64,000 bases of DNA from Sclerotinia nivalis (Eukaryota; Ascomycota; Leotiomycetes; Helotiales; Sclerotiniaceae). Where the stretch lies: contig JAPEIS010000004.1 of assembly GCA_029531795.1 (NCBI GenBank), positions 1,054,001 to 1,118,000 of the forward strand, read 5' to 3'. This document shows, piece after piece, positions 12,194 to 23,909 of this stretch (position 1 is the stretch's first letter; each line of letters opens with the position of its first letter). The position numbers and the translations under genes were made by a program. Below the pieces are notes generated by a model. That model was not told the origin of the DNA. It saw only the letters and a program-made list of their open reading frames with translations, and ran no database searches.

Positions 12194-12480
12194 TGTTAAG
12201 ATCACATAGGCAAAGAATCAATTAGTCGTAAAACCGTAGCCCCAAACTTTTCATTACCCTTTCTAATCATGAATAAACTATTACTTTTAAATTCAATCAA
12301 TAAAGAGATATCAGAACGCCTATAGTTCGCCACCATTCCTGTCCTTTCATAAACAATACAAAGAAGCTTGTTTACTAAACATTCCAAACTGATCGATGAC
12401 GTTCCTACGCTGATGATTCGAAATGAGAACGCCTCCGTCTAGGTTTCTTGTTTTGACGAAACTGTTGCGTGATCGTAACA
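12194..12480 (-). repeat. 5' LTR of the Gypsy element
   Basis: The 287-bp LTR from which gag-pol transcription would start on the minus strand. It differs from 5054-5340 at one base. The 73-bp leader before gag (12121-12193) shows no clear match to a tRNA primer site; many fungal relatives prime from their own RNA instead. Confidence 0.95.
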
Positions 12481-12485
12481 ATGAC

Positions 12486-15400
12486 GATGAAGATAACGAG
12501 TTGCATCAATTCTGGACGGATCGTATATATACCCGAGGACGAAGGAATTATCCTTCTCGGGGCCGTTTATCGTATAGATTTCGAAGCAGAAGTTCTATAT
12601 ATGGAAGAAATTCGTATCGACGATTTTCTGAAGAATGTACGAAACGGAAGAAGGAAGGTTGTTTTATTTGCGGAAAGATAGATCATTAAACGAAAGATCA
12701 TCTATTGGACGAGAGACAGAAGGTATATAATCATTTTCTTGTTGAAAATGAAATTTCTCAGGAGCAATTTAATCAATTTCAGATTGATTTTGAGGAGAAT
12801 GATTCAATCAATAAATCAAAGGATAAGAAAGTAAAATTCGTTTTAACATACGATATAGATAATGATTATGACAACAAGAAATCAGGAGAATCATTCTTTG
12901 TGGAAGCAGGAAAGATCAATGGATATGAGATTGTGGAAATATTAAGCAATCAAGTATTCGTATATGCTTTTATAGGAAAAGACGAATTAATTGATTCGTA
13001 CGAAGAGTCTAATGAAGTTTTTACTTTAGATGGAAGGTACGCAACTAATGTGTTTCAAGGAATAATGCCTGATACTGAAGCTGCAAAAGTCTCTACTGTA
13101 GGGTACAATCAAGTGGAAGCTTTTTTTTGTACGAATATCATTTCTAGAATCGATCGTTCGAAGAAAAATGGATACAAGATTCGTTTCGGAAAAGGATTAA
13201 CGGATATAGAAGGTATAATTGAAGTAGCAATTTCGATTGATTTGTTAACATTCTTTATTGTATCGATCAATACTTCATTTTTGCTTTGTATTCAAGATAT
13301 AGATCGTATGAAAGTCTTTTTGGATAATACTAGGAATGTTTTTGTATAAGGAAAGAAATTGATCTTTATTGTACGAAAATAAGGTCATCCTTGGATATTG
13401 TTGAATTAGAAGGAGAAATCGATTTCATATAATCATTTGACGGAAATCGAATTATGATAGATCCATCGATGATTCGGATATCCTTTTGTATGACGATTTG
13501 AAGATATTCTTATTAGAGCTAGATACGATGTTGATATTTATATGATCGAACGATTATCTCAATTTTGCAAGCATTATCAATTACATTCAAAATCATTAGG
13601 AAGATTTCGTTTTACAATTAAAAACGATATCGATTTCAATTATTTAGTGATTTTGGACATCTTTTATATCGATGGAAAACCTGTTTTGCATTTAGTCGAT
13701 GAAGCTATTTCGTATAATGCAGCGATATTCTTGAAAGATATGTTTGCGAAAACTGTTTGGAATTCAGTACGAAAGTGTTGGATTGATACCTACTTAGGCC
13801 CTCCAGATTATTTCATTTATGATGCTGGTACAAATTTTTCTTCTAAGGAATTCAAGCAAAATACTTGTATGATATCGATTGAAGTGTGTGAAGTCCCAGT
13901 GGAAGCTCATAATAGTATTGGGAAGGTGGAACGATATTATACATCTCTGCGTTGCTCGTACGAAATCATTCAGGAAGAATTGAAGGATGAGAAATTGGAT
14001 AAAGAGATCATTCTTCAAATGGCTGTGAAAGCTGTTAATGATACAGCTAATCCAAAAGGGCTAGTATCAACACTATTAGTGTTTGGGGTTTATTCAAGAA
14101 TGATTCTGTACGATGTATCTACTTCGACAATGATGAAAAGAGTTGAAGCTGTCCGAACTGCGATGAAAGAGATTCGGGAGATTTATGTTAGAAAATCGAT
14201 TCAGGATGTATTAGGATTTAGAAATGGATCAGTTATATATGATATCTTGAATTTGCCATTCAATTTAATGGTACAAATTTGAAAAGAAAAACATAACTGG
14301 ATTGGTTTATTCAAACTTATTACTATCAATGGAAATTCATGTACAATCGAAATGCTGTATAATCTTACAAACTTTTGTACGATTACTGTGAAGCTATTCT
14401 ATGAAGAAAACCAGGGGGAAGAAAATACTTTTGGTGATTATCATCATTCGAATGATCGATCCGAAAATGCTTCTGGTGATCCGAAACCATCTGTTCGAAT
14501 AATCCGTGTACAAACAAGAGAAAATGCTCGTCCGAGTATACCAATTGTAGAAATACCAATTGCTCGTTATTTCGTACAGGATCTCGATTCTTATCTTGTT
14601 GAAGAAAATATTCAAGATAAACTTTATTTGGCCGAAGTTTATTTAACCAAGAAGGAGAAAGATGATTACGAACTTGCAATCAAACTTCGTACGATTGGTG
14701 CTATTACAATTAAAGGAGAACTATTCGAGCTTTTTCAAAATCAAGAGATCGATTCATTAATTGCTAGAGACGTTTTCGAATTTGTAATATACGACCCTGA
14801 AACGCACAAAGAACAGATCTTCAATTTACGATTGGTTAATAAGATCAAAGGAAAGGCAACGGATACTCCGTACGAAAAGTCGCGTTTGGTGATTCAGGTC
14901 TACAATGATGAAGGGAAAGGAGCGATTTTGACTTAGTCGTCTACGATTCAATGATCAAGTCAACGATTGATTACAACATTAGCCCCATCATTCGTACAAA
15001 AGAAAGCCTCCTTATGGCTTTGCAATGTGATCCAAGTATACTTGCAATCGATAACAACGTTGAATTGTACGATTCTAGCTCATTTGCCTAAAGAATTAAA
15101 ATACAAATTCCCGGCCGATACGATCATGGTGGTCAAGAAGCCATTATATAGCATTCCAGAATCAGGAATTCATTGGTGGGCAATGTACTGGAAACATTAT
15201 CAAGAAAAGTTGAATATAATCACTTCTATATACGATCCATATTTATTGATCATTTGTACGATGGAAGATCGGAAATTTAGCATCGTAGGTATACAGACCG
15301 ATAACACTTTGATCCTGGCAATTGATGAATTCATAGAACAAGAAAATTCGGAATTGATCAAAGCAAATCTGAAAGCAAAACCAGCGGAACAACTTTCGGA

Positions 15401-16277
15401 TGAATCCCTTTTCATCTTCAATGGCTGTATCCTTTGTAAGGATAGCGACAATGTAATCCTTGTACAAAAGGATCAAAGCAAGAAATTCAAATTCGTTGAA
15501 AAAGCAAATGATCGAAACAAACGCTATCAAGAACAACGAGCAAAAGGTGCGTATATCGTAACTATATGTCAACCAGAAGTCTTGTACGATTTATCAATTG
15601 TAGTATAACAACAATAACCAAACGATAATGATATCGATGTATTAAATAAGCGATTGAAATGGTAAATAGACAATTTGGACTGAAATTTGTGTTACATCTT
15701 TTTTGATTTAGATAATACAAAGCTATTTATCTTTGTAAACGGATCGTTTGCAAACAACAAAGATTTAAGTAACCAGATTGGGTATGTTATCGTACTTGCA
15801 AACGAAATTCCAGTTGAAGAGAGCAAATTCGAAATCAAAGGAAATGTTATTCAATATACTAGTACGAAAAGCAAACGTGTAATGCGAAGTGTATTGGCAT
15901 TGGAGATATATAGAATGGTAACGGGTGTCGATATTGGTATTGCAATTCGTACTACTTTGAGTATGATAACTTTACAATTGGAACTTCTTGATATTCCAAT
16001 TATAGTTTGTACTGATTCGTATTCGCTGTATGAATGCTTGGTAAAGCTGGGTACTACAAAAGAAAAGAGACTGATGATTGATATCATGGCTTTGAGGCAA
16101 TTGTACGAACGATGTGAACTCATAGAAGTCAGATGGATAAATGGTCAAGATAACCCTGCCGATGCAATGACAAAGGCAATACCAAATAAAGCATTGGAGA
16201 AGTTGATCGATCAAAACTATCTTGTTGTACGAGTCGAAGGATGGGTAAGTAGAAAAGAACATACGAAAGGCAACTAA
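12486..16277 (+). pseudogene. Copia gag 3' end and pol: zinc knuckle, protease, integrase, RT, RNase H (decayed)
   Basis: The frame resumes from the gag part left of the Gypsy insertion. A knuckle (CFICGKIDH) is followed by an in-frame TAA at 12687-12689, then a protease-like region to 13349. The integrase core lies at 13542-14282 (D in LVILDIFYIDG, D in YDAGTNF, E in NSIGKVERYY). RT covers about 14352-15608, with the active site reading QTDN where a D-D pair is expected. RNase H lies at 15687-16277 and ends with DNPADAMTKA, a copia hallmark. Several stops and frameshifts separate these blocks, so the element cannot move by itself. Confidence 0.85.
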
Positions 16278-16445
16278 ACCTTTGTATACATAAATTGAAT
16301 ATTAGGATTTCTTTGGAGTTTGTTTGTATTTATTTTATTATTGATTAATTATATTTATTTAAAATTTATTTTTCGTTTCTTTCAAATATTGAAAGAAGAA
16401 AAGTCGAACTTCTAGTACGAATCCGCGTACATCCAAATCAGAAAA

Positions 16446-16991
16446 TCATTCGATGAGAAGTGGTGCTTTTCGAGAACCTAGTACGAGCTGGTTCTGTTTA
16501 GTTTTACTATTAGGAGCAGTGTTATCATTGTTATTGTCATCGTCTTTGTTTCTATTGTTCGTAGGAAGTAAATTATACTTTCCAGGATCTTCGGGATTAC
16601 CCTTTCGTATAAAACAACGAGCTGTATGATTACACCATTTGCAATTTCTATAGCAATTATGGAAATGGCTAGCAACCCGATGGCATTCAAGAAAAGGTGT
16701 CAAACCCCGATGACGACATGTACAACATCTATTCGGAATAATTCTTTTATGATTTTGTATCAAAAGCGTATTGATGTACGAAGGGTGTATTGTTCGAACC
16801 TGAGCTGGTGAAATTCTGTTGTGTACGAAAGGAACAGAACAGCCAAACAGCACAATCAAAACCAACTGCAAAGGATTATGGCAGAAGGGCAAAAGTTGTT
16901 GTCCGCCGATAAAAAGAACAGGATTTTGATCGGCCCGAGCAGCAACGAGAGCAGCATTGTACAAAACCATAGCCCTGATACAAGAAATCAA
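16446..16991 (-). CDS. Antisense ORF of the Copia element, six-cysteine zinc-cluster-like protein
   Basis: A 181-codon frame, open although the element's pol is badly broken, lies between RNase H and the 3' LTR on the opposite strand. The centre carries C-x2-C-x10-C-x13-C-x2-C-x5-C, with a further cysteine and several histidines between (ending NCKWCNHTARC). The same six-cysteine order is seen in the Gypsy antisense gene. The tail is asparagine/aspartate-rich and hydrophilic. Start choice is uncertain; MVLYNAAL inside is an alternative, and an upstream exon cannot be excluded. I do not know its function. It could be a zinc-binding regulator or a captured fragment. Confidence 0.5.
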   Translation of the reverse strand: MISCIRAMVLYNAALVAARADQNPVLFIGGQQLLPFCHNPLQLVLIVLFGCSVPFVHNRISPAQVRTIHPSYINTLLIQNHKRIIPNRCCTCRHRGLTPFLECHRVASHFHNCYRNCKWCNHTARCFIRKGNPEDPGKYNLLPTNNRNKDDDNNNDNTAPNSKTKQNQLVLGSRKAPLLIE

Positions 16992-17281
16992 TATTATGCA
17001 AAGTCTTGTTGTACAAATGATGGAACATATATTGTAATCGCGATTTTCTTTTTGAAAACGAAAGGAAGCTTTATTTTAGAAGTTCTTGATGGATTTGAGA
17101 GAGTTATTGATCTGTTTTGAAGTTGTATTGGAAGGGAAAAGGAATGGAAAGTTGATTGAAGTTGAAGAGTTGGAAAAGCAAACGAAAGGAGGGGTTAGTC
17201 AATTGTACGATGATGGTTATATGTTCCGATTCGAATCCTTTGTACGATTCACATTCGTACGAAAGAGAAGAGTTTAGTCAG

Positions 17282-17427
17282 TGTTGGAACATGGTTATGT
17301 GTTGTTACTCTATTTTGATATATAACCTCTCCGTACGGAGAGGACTTTAGAAGAAAAAGAACTCATTATACAATACAATATTATTCATCTAATTTGAATA
17401 CTGTTGTTATCCTCTGTCTTCCCAACA
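17282..17427 (+). repeat. 3' LTR of the Copia element
   Basis: This 146-bp LTR reads TGTTGG at the start and CCCAACA at the end. A purine-rich stretch (GAAAGAGAAGAG) lies about 10 bp upstream as likely polypurine tract. The target duplication CTTGT follows at 17428-17432. Confidence 0.9.
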
Positions 17428-17432
17428 CTTGT

Positions 17433-19313
17433 AGATATTTAAAAGTCGGTTTTTGGATATATAATCGAAAGCTCTTTTAATATTCAAAAAGAGAGTTGAG
17501 GTTTTCTTTTGGATCTTTGAGTTTCTTTCGATTTTTGTAGTAAGTAGAAGAATTGTATCAATTGTTGATTTCTTTTGTTTGTTATTTATTTGAAAGTGGT
17601 GAAGCAATTTCGTCGTTTCAATTAGATAACTAAGTCTTTGAGTTAGGATTCTTTTGCTTATCTTGTCTAAATAGTTGAGAAGAGCAATAATTCTGTATGC
17701 TTTTGGAATAGAATAGTTTGGTTTTGAGGGTTTCTTGAGTATAGCTTTTGTAGTTTGTTTTTAACAAGAAGGGTGATACTTGAGATTGATTAAATTGCTG
17801 AATAAAGTGAAGAAAGTTGTGGGGATTGTTTTATAAGTTTGGATGATGATTTCCTGAGTAATTCTGTTTGGATTAGGAGTCTTTTCTTTTATTTTGGTTG
17901 AGCAAGTATTAAAAAGTTCATTTTCGGTGAGTTTGGGTTAATCTCATTTGTTCGATTGTTTGTACTCTTCCTATATGGGTGCTGGGGTAATTGGGGGGGG
18001 AGGGAACAAGGTTGATCTGAATGTTGAATATTTTTCTTCGAATGAGTTTTCGAGTTGAGAAGGGTTGGAATGGATATTCGGGATTCTTTTAGTTTGAAGA
18101 TCTTTTGTGTAGGATATTGTTTTGAAAATCGTTTGAGTATTCTTCTTTTCAAGAAATTCATTCCAATGATTCTTTTTAGTTGTTTTGATAATTTGAAAGT
18201 AATGATTTTTTGCCGATTGGTAGATCTTCTTGAACATATTATCCTCGGGGTATTGTTTGGAGGTATCGTAAGTTGATGCGAGATGTTTCTGAAGGGCTTT
18301 CAATTCAGTGGATTACTAAGGTTTCGCTTTCTTGGTTGTTTTGAGTTTCGGAATATTGGTTTTCGTTGATCTAATGATGATTTGAGTGAATTCTTTAGCA
18401 GTTTTGTCGAGTGTTTTTATTAGTTGGCTTTGATCATTCAGGGCATCAAAGGAATCGGATTCTAGAGTAGAAAGATCGAGATAATCTTTGAAGTTCAGGA
18501 TTATAGATATCGAAATTTCTGTTTTGAGTATTGAGGTGAATTTATCCCAATCTGTTCGCTTTGTATTGTATCTTGACAACAGGATTTGTTGTATAAAAGG
18601 TGATATATCTTTCATTTCGAATATAATCTTTAAATGATCTGATCCAAGATCAGAGAGAACTTGTTAATCAAGTATATTAAATGATATGGCTTTTGTAGCT
18701 AAAATGAGATCTAGTATACTTGGGTTTGTTATATTTGTTCGATAAAATGTGTTAATACCTGGTTCATTTATAATTGTAAGGTTATGGTCTTCAAACCATT
18801 CAGCTAATTGATCAGTGTTTGAACTTTTGTTCGAAAAAGGGTTCTATTATAGGTGATGGGAATTGAAATCTTTGATAAGGATGGTATGATGAGAAAGAGA
18901 GGTATTGAAAAGGCATTGTTCAATGGTATGTCCTTTTTTTTTCGCTTGATTGGTTTCGTTGTAGATATTTAGGAGTTGGATTGTGTGATTTCCTTTTGAA
19001 ATATCGATAATTTGTATATCAGGGTCTTTTGGGGAATCGGGAGCTAAAACGATTAATGGCTTGAAGCTTTTCGAGATATAAGTTAAGGTGCGGGGACGAA
19101 GGTTTGAAGGGTGGTTTGGGAAGAGTTGAGTAAAACTGGAATGTGCAATCGATCTAGTAGACGAGTAATCTTTCTCAGGATTTGAGAGGATCTATAGTTC
19201 TTGAATGAGTATCAGATCGATATTAAGTTCCAAGGCCAATTGAAGAGTACTCTCGGTAGCTTGAAGACTCTTATTTAAGTTAATTTGAAGGATACGAATA
19301 TCGTTGTATAACA
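17433..19313 (-). pseudogene. LINE ORF2, N-terminal part (endonuclease and RT fingers), broken
   Basis: The region before the Copia insertion reads, in several frames, as an AP-type endonuclease (about 18600-19310) followed by a linker. The first RT motifs end at AFDYISKNRLLNIYK next to the insertion. The GDFN-type endonuclease motif appears as KDFNSH. Stops are frequent and the composition is AT-rich. It continues at 1162-3231. Confidence 0.75.
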
Positions 19314-20486
19314 TTAATTAGATTTCTTTGTAGTTGCTTGGTATATTTCATAGATTTTCGAGTTTGCTTTATGCTCTCCTTGACAATTGGTGCATTTAAT
19401 TACAAGATGTTGGTATGGTTTGCTTTTTGTTTGGCAGATTATACAGAAGTGATCGGTTGTAGAGTGTTTGTTGCTACAGAACCCACAAGCAAAGGGTTTT
19501 CTGTAATATAATTCTTGATAATCAAATCCTTGGCATTTTTGACATTGAGAGTTTGGAGAAGAAGAGTAGAATTTTTCTACTCTTATATTGATTCCTGCAA
19601 CATATAGTCTTTTTCGGATAACCAACTCAGCTTCTCTTTCGGTAGCAAAAACAATAACTATTGCTCCCTCTTTTTGAATCGATCGTTTGATTACCGAAGT
19701 AAGCCAATAAGGAGTTCCTATTAAGGAAAGACCAATATTGAAGGTCTTGATCTCATCTTTGATAAGATCCATACCTTTAGACCCTGAGAATTCCTTTATG
19801 GGGATTTTGTAAATAATCACTTTGTATCAGGTTTGATCCTTTTGAATCCTTTCGAATTTTAAGAACTGGTTCCAAATTGATATCTTTTTCAAAAGGAATT
19901 GAGAGGTAAATGGATCATTAGTAGTTATAATGATATTGTTATTAACGGAAATAGTAATAGCTGAGATAACGGAACCTTTGATTCCGGCTTTCATGAATGC
20001 TTCGTTCATTTGATTTCTCACCATAAAAGGAGAAAAGGAATCTGGATTGGGAATAAAGGGATTGATAAAAATTAAACATTTGTTTGAACCATCTTCCTTC
20101 TTTTGTGATTTTTCCGGAGGATTTTGTTTATTGGTTTTGCCTTTGGAGACGACATTCCATTCGTTGGCTTTTACAGCTGAAGCATAGCTAGTATTGTTGG
20201 ATACAGAAGGTTTTTTCCCAATAATGAGAGGAGTAGATTGATTAAAGAGATCGGCTAAGTGGTTTGCTTGTATTTCGATTTTTCTAATGGCGATTTCGAG
20301 ATGATTGATTTGAGAAGTAATGATATTGGAAGCCTTCGAAAGTTTCCCTTTTTCAAGATATTCTCTGAAGATTTCGATTAGATCTAGAACCTTAGATTGT
20401 TCTTCGAAGGATTTCTCTAATAATACTACTAGAACTAGAAGATCTTTAACTCCTTCAATCGTTTGTTTAGCAAATGATAACTTCAT
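19314..20486 (-). pseudogene. LINE ORF1 (gag-like RNA-binding protein), frameshifted
   Basis: Two open stretches, 19827-20486 and 19314-19820, are offset by a small frameshift and read as one protein of about 390 residues. The first half has a coiled-coil-like charged segment. The second ends in three cysteine-rich knuckles (CQKC, CGFCSNKH, CTNCQGEH), as in ORF1 of Tad-type LINEs. The last knuckle lacks its fourth ligand. It lies upstream of ORF2 on the minus strand, and the 5' leader extends to 21035. Confidence 0.75.
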
Positions 20487-21194
20487 TCCGGAATTGATTG
20501 ATTATCAGCATCATTTGTTATTAATTTTGAAGAGGATAGATTTGTCAAAAGATCGGAAGGAATCATCTGAACTGAGAATATCTAACTGCCTTTGCGAATT
20601 GAAGGATTGAACTGAAATAGAACTCAAAAGATTGAGTGATTTTTGTATTGTGAAAAGGTTTCTGGATAGAGGGATTGGGTCCATAATAGAAGGACTGGAT
20701 GTTGGAGAATCTAGTATCACTATTATTCGTAGGGGAATAGATTCAGGAGATGATCCAAAGGATCCTTCCATCGGAAAGTCCATTATTAGATTTGATAAAC
20801 CTATCAGAACCTTATACGCTCAATAAAAAGAAGAGTTGAGGGAAGTTGGAAAGAGTTTTTACGCGAATTTTCGTGTAAGTTTCGTGTTTTGAGCGGCGAC
20901 GACAGTATCACAACAACTACTGAGCCGATTCACTTGGGAACAATTGGAATGGATTTTGGGAGTATTTCTTTATTAAATAAAGGGAAGAACTGGTCGTATT
21001 TCGAAGAAATTTTATTCTTCGAAATTTGTTGTGTGTAGTTGATACCGAAATAGGTGGGAGTGAAGGCATTTACAAATGAGCTAGGTTTATTTGTGAATGA
21101 ATTAAGTTTATATAAAATCAATATATTCAATATCCTAAGTTCATTATACAATAAGCTAGTATCTATATTAATAAGCTTTTTTAAATGTATCAAC

Positions 21195-23804
21195 TCATTG
21201 TCGTTTGCTTTTTCGACGAAGGGGGGAGCCTACAATTTCGTTGTTGTTATGAACTTCAATTTTGTTATTGTTATTGATATCTTCATTGTTTCTCTTTTCT
21301 TTTAATAATAATATCTTTTCTATTTGTAATACTAAACTAGTAAGAAAACTATAATCAAAATCATTATCTGTATGACAATAAACCGAACATTTTTGCTTAT
21401 TTTTGAAGCAATTACATCGATTTGTATAATATTTAGTCTTATATTTACAAGAGATCGGGATCCTTATTGCTATTAATACTTTTTTTGCGATTGTACTAAT
21501 AAGAATAGAAATATTGGGGTTATTAATATAAATACTATTAATAATAGAAAAAGGTACTTCATTAAATTCCCGAATAAGCATTAAAGTTTTCAGAATACTA
21601 TATTTAGTCTGAATTCGATATTTATGAGGATATTCTTATTCAAAAACACAAATATATATCCTTTTATTGTCAGTATTTACTCTAGTACCCTTGGATATAG
21701 CCAATGCTACGATATCACCAATTACAAATTTAATGATTTGATGACTTTTTGTATATTTTGCATTTATACGATTTCGACTCTTAATGATTTCGAATCGAAT
21801 ATATTGAAGAATAGGATCAGTAATACCTTTTAAAGGTTCTTTGCAAATAGTATCACTTTGAAGGGTGATATCGGATTATAGATCGATTTGAAAATCATCT
21901 AATAAGGAGGTAGGATCTTTCAATAGCGAAGAAATAAAGTGCAGAGTAACGAGATGGCTAAACCATTGAAAAATACTTCTAGGATGAAGCTAAAAAAGGT
22001 TCGTAACCCCATCCTTTGGATCCTTATAATCAAGCTGCCCACCGAACAATAGCTTTATAGTCTCTGCCTTATATATCTCCCTTAAAAAGAGAAGATCGTG
22101 TACCGGAAAAGGTATCTGAAAATGAAAACTTTTTCCAAGAAATATGATAACTGTTGCAATAGTCCGTCCCTCTTCAAATTGAGAATCTTGCAAAGGTTTT
22201 GCTTGAATATCGAATATTTGATCAATATCACCTACAAAAGAAGGTATAGACTTCTTTGTAGATGATACGAATATTGTAGATAAATATAAAAGTAATGGTA
22301 TCATCGCAAATAATATCGAAATTGGGCTTTTGCCTGAAATAACCTCAAATTCGAAATCCTTTTCCGACAAAAACCCCCCTCCTTCACACTCAACACCATC
22401 CTTCAATAGCTTCTCCATAGCATTCAACCATTTGGGTGATATACGATCCCTGAAAACCACCTTCTACGAACATACCTTTATACTAGAATGATATTGCTTA
22501 TTGATCGACATCGATATTTCAAACAAAGCCTGCATTTATTCGACCGAATTATTATCAACTTTCCATACAGCTAGTTTCGTTTCTACCACTCCATTTGCTT
22601 GTTCTACAAGCCCTTGCACTTGAAAAGTTCGAAAAACTCCATTGATAAGTTTAATACCATATTTGCATAGTAAAATTAAAACCGTATCTATAAAATATCT
22701 CAATTAGTATAATAACACAAATATATTACGATTTGTATAATGTGTCACGGGGTCCCCGTATATGGTATACGGAGACCGCTCGGGTTCCGACCCATAGGAG
22801 TCGGACCTCGGATAAGTGTAGGCTAGCCCCGGTCGGGGCTAGCGCTACACATAAATGTATTTAAGGAACCGTTCCTTCTATAGAAACGTAGCTCTTCGAG
22901 CTACATCTTATTAATAAAAGTGATTCGTGTTGTCCTGTCTGTTGCCTCTGTGATATAATGAACATGATCATTCACTGATTAACATCCTTTCAAAAAAAGA
23001 GAATAAAGAAAGAATAAAGAAAGAAATAAAGAAAAGGATTTAGCCCGTCTAGATAAATATAATGAAGAAAATCATACCTTTAAACTCCTTCCCATTATCG
23101 CACTGAAGAATAATCATTGAATAGAAAGCCATTATAAAAATGAAAAAGCAATCTGCAATACCCTCGGCATACTTGCTTTTTAAAGCATATAGCTGAATGT
23201 ACTTACTATAATGATCTTTAATATACAATATCTAAGCATATTTACCATCTAGGGAATACTTTTGATCAATAAGATTAACCTGAACTCTCTCCCAAACTTA
23301 GAAAACCTCGATTGATTGCAAAGGCTTTTTTGAGGCCTGCACTCTATTAAAAATACAATATCGACAATACCAGACTACCCAACCGCACTCCTTATTGGAG
23401 ATCCCATGATATTCTGTATTGATTTCGTAATGGAGTTTATCTCGGCCGCAATGATTTAGCCGCAAATGAACTGATTTAATAAAGTTAAAAACCTCCCTAT
23501 TCGATAAAGCATAGCGAATTGGATAACGACTATAGGCTTTTCGAAATAAACGATCCCCCTGAAGTAGATATTTCGTTATTGCGGAGTACTTGATATTGTA
23601 TTCTTTTTGAGTTCTAACTTTAAAAATAGAATCTTTGAAGAATTCGATAATTTTATACTATGCATATACATCTAAACGTTCTTTCGATTTATAAACAGGG
23701 TCGATAATCATTATATTGAATTCTGTATGAATAGTATATAGAAAAGAGTCGAAACCTGAATTGGAAGTTTGATTTTGGGCCTGGACAACGATATTGGATG
23801 ACAT
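21195..23804 (-). pseudogene. Ginger-like integrase/transposase with C-terminal CXC segment, broken
   Basis: The frame probably starts at 23804 (MSSNIVVQ) and is broken by several stops, frameshifts and a solo LTR at 22743-22955. In order it shows an HHCC finger (VHLRLNHCG, then CGWVVWYCRYC) and the first Asp in VNLIDQKYSLDGKYA. The second Asp is in QCDNGKEF and the Glu in GLVEQANG after the LTR. The last open stretch, 21195-21581, has a cysteine-rich CXC-type segment (CNCFKNKQKCSVYCH). This order, and the wording around the D-D-E residues, fits KRBA2/Ginger integrases rather than LTR retroelements. No RT is seen in the element. Confidence 0.7.
22743..22955 (+). repeat. Solo LTR with five consecutive hairpins
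   Basis: A 213-bp GC-richer block begins TGTCAC and ends GTGATA (a mutated GTGACA). It is flanked by TAATG on both sides (22738-22742, 22956-22960), inside the Ginger-like integrase. Hairpins are visible at 22751-22777, 22783-22807, 22816-22850 (9 plus 6 bp with one bulge), 22863-22877 and 22888-22904. An AATAAA-type signal lies near 22914. A solo LTR left by LTR-LTR recombination explains ends and duplication best. Orientation and parent element are unknown. Confidence 0.72.
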
Positions 23805-23909
23805 TTTGAATAATAGAGTGAATAGATGATATATAGGTAATATATTGAAAAAGAAAAGGTTGAAAATCCTGTAAGAATTCATTTAATTAAGGTAGTGTGG
23901 ATATCTAGG

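Larger units (their letters stand above)
5054..12480 (-). mobile_element. Ty3/gypsy chromovirus, young and nearly intact
   Basis: Two 287-bp LTRs (5054-5340 and 12194-12480) are identical except at one base (5151 G, 12291 A). They begin TGTTA and end TAACA and are flanked by ATGAC (5049-5053, 12481-12485). Gag (10906-12120) and pol (7184-10963) lie on the minus strand in the order protease, RT, RNase H, integrase, chromodomain. Only two stop codons interrupt pol. Between pol and the 3' LTR lies an extra spliced gene on the plus strand (5620-7076). The element is 7.4 kb. LTR near-identity and intact frames mark it as the latest insertion of the nest. Confidence 0.95.
3237..17427 (+). mobile_element. 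Ty1/copia LTR retrotransposon, split by a Gypsy element
   Basis: Two 146-bp LTRs (3237-3382 and 17282-17427) begin TGT and end in CA or its mutated form TA. They are flanked by the 5-bp target duplication CTTGT (3232-3236, 17428-17432). Gag, protease, integrase, RT and RNase H follow in the copia order on the plus strand. With the Gypsy insertion removed (5054-12485) the element is about 6.76 kb, long for this superfamily. Part of the excess is a 1-kb tract between RNase H and the 3' LTR, which holds an antisense reading frame. The LTRs differ at 16 sites, so this insertion is older than the Gypsy. Confidence 0.9.
888..21035 (-). mobile_element. Tad-like non-LTR retrotransposon (LINE), split by the Copia element
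   Basis: A 13-bp target duplication TAGTTGATACCGA lies at 875-887 and 21036-21048, so both ends are exact. On the minus strand the order is 5' leader, ORF1 with zinc knuckles (20486-19314), AP-endonuclease, reverse transcriptase, then RNase H (to 1162). The 3' end is a short AATC repeat rather than poly(A). Without the Copia insertion the element is about 5.95 kb, usual for Tad-type LINEs. All frames carry stops and frameshifts, and the YADD site of the RT reads YINN. A second copy of the same family starts at 63357. Confidence 0.88.

Noticed and set aside
20930..21193. Minus-strand frame across position 21035
   Set aside because: It runs through the LINE/Ginger junction and the target duplication, so it cannot be an ancient gene.
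22743..22955. Self-cleaving ribozyme in the hairpin-rich block
   Set aside because: No CTGATGA/GAAA hammerhead core or other ribozyme core is seen on the plus strand; the TSD and ends explain it as a solo LTR.
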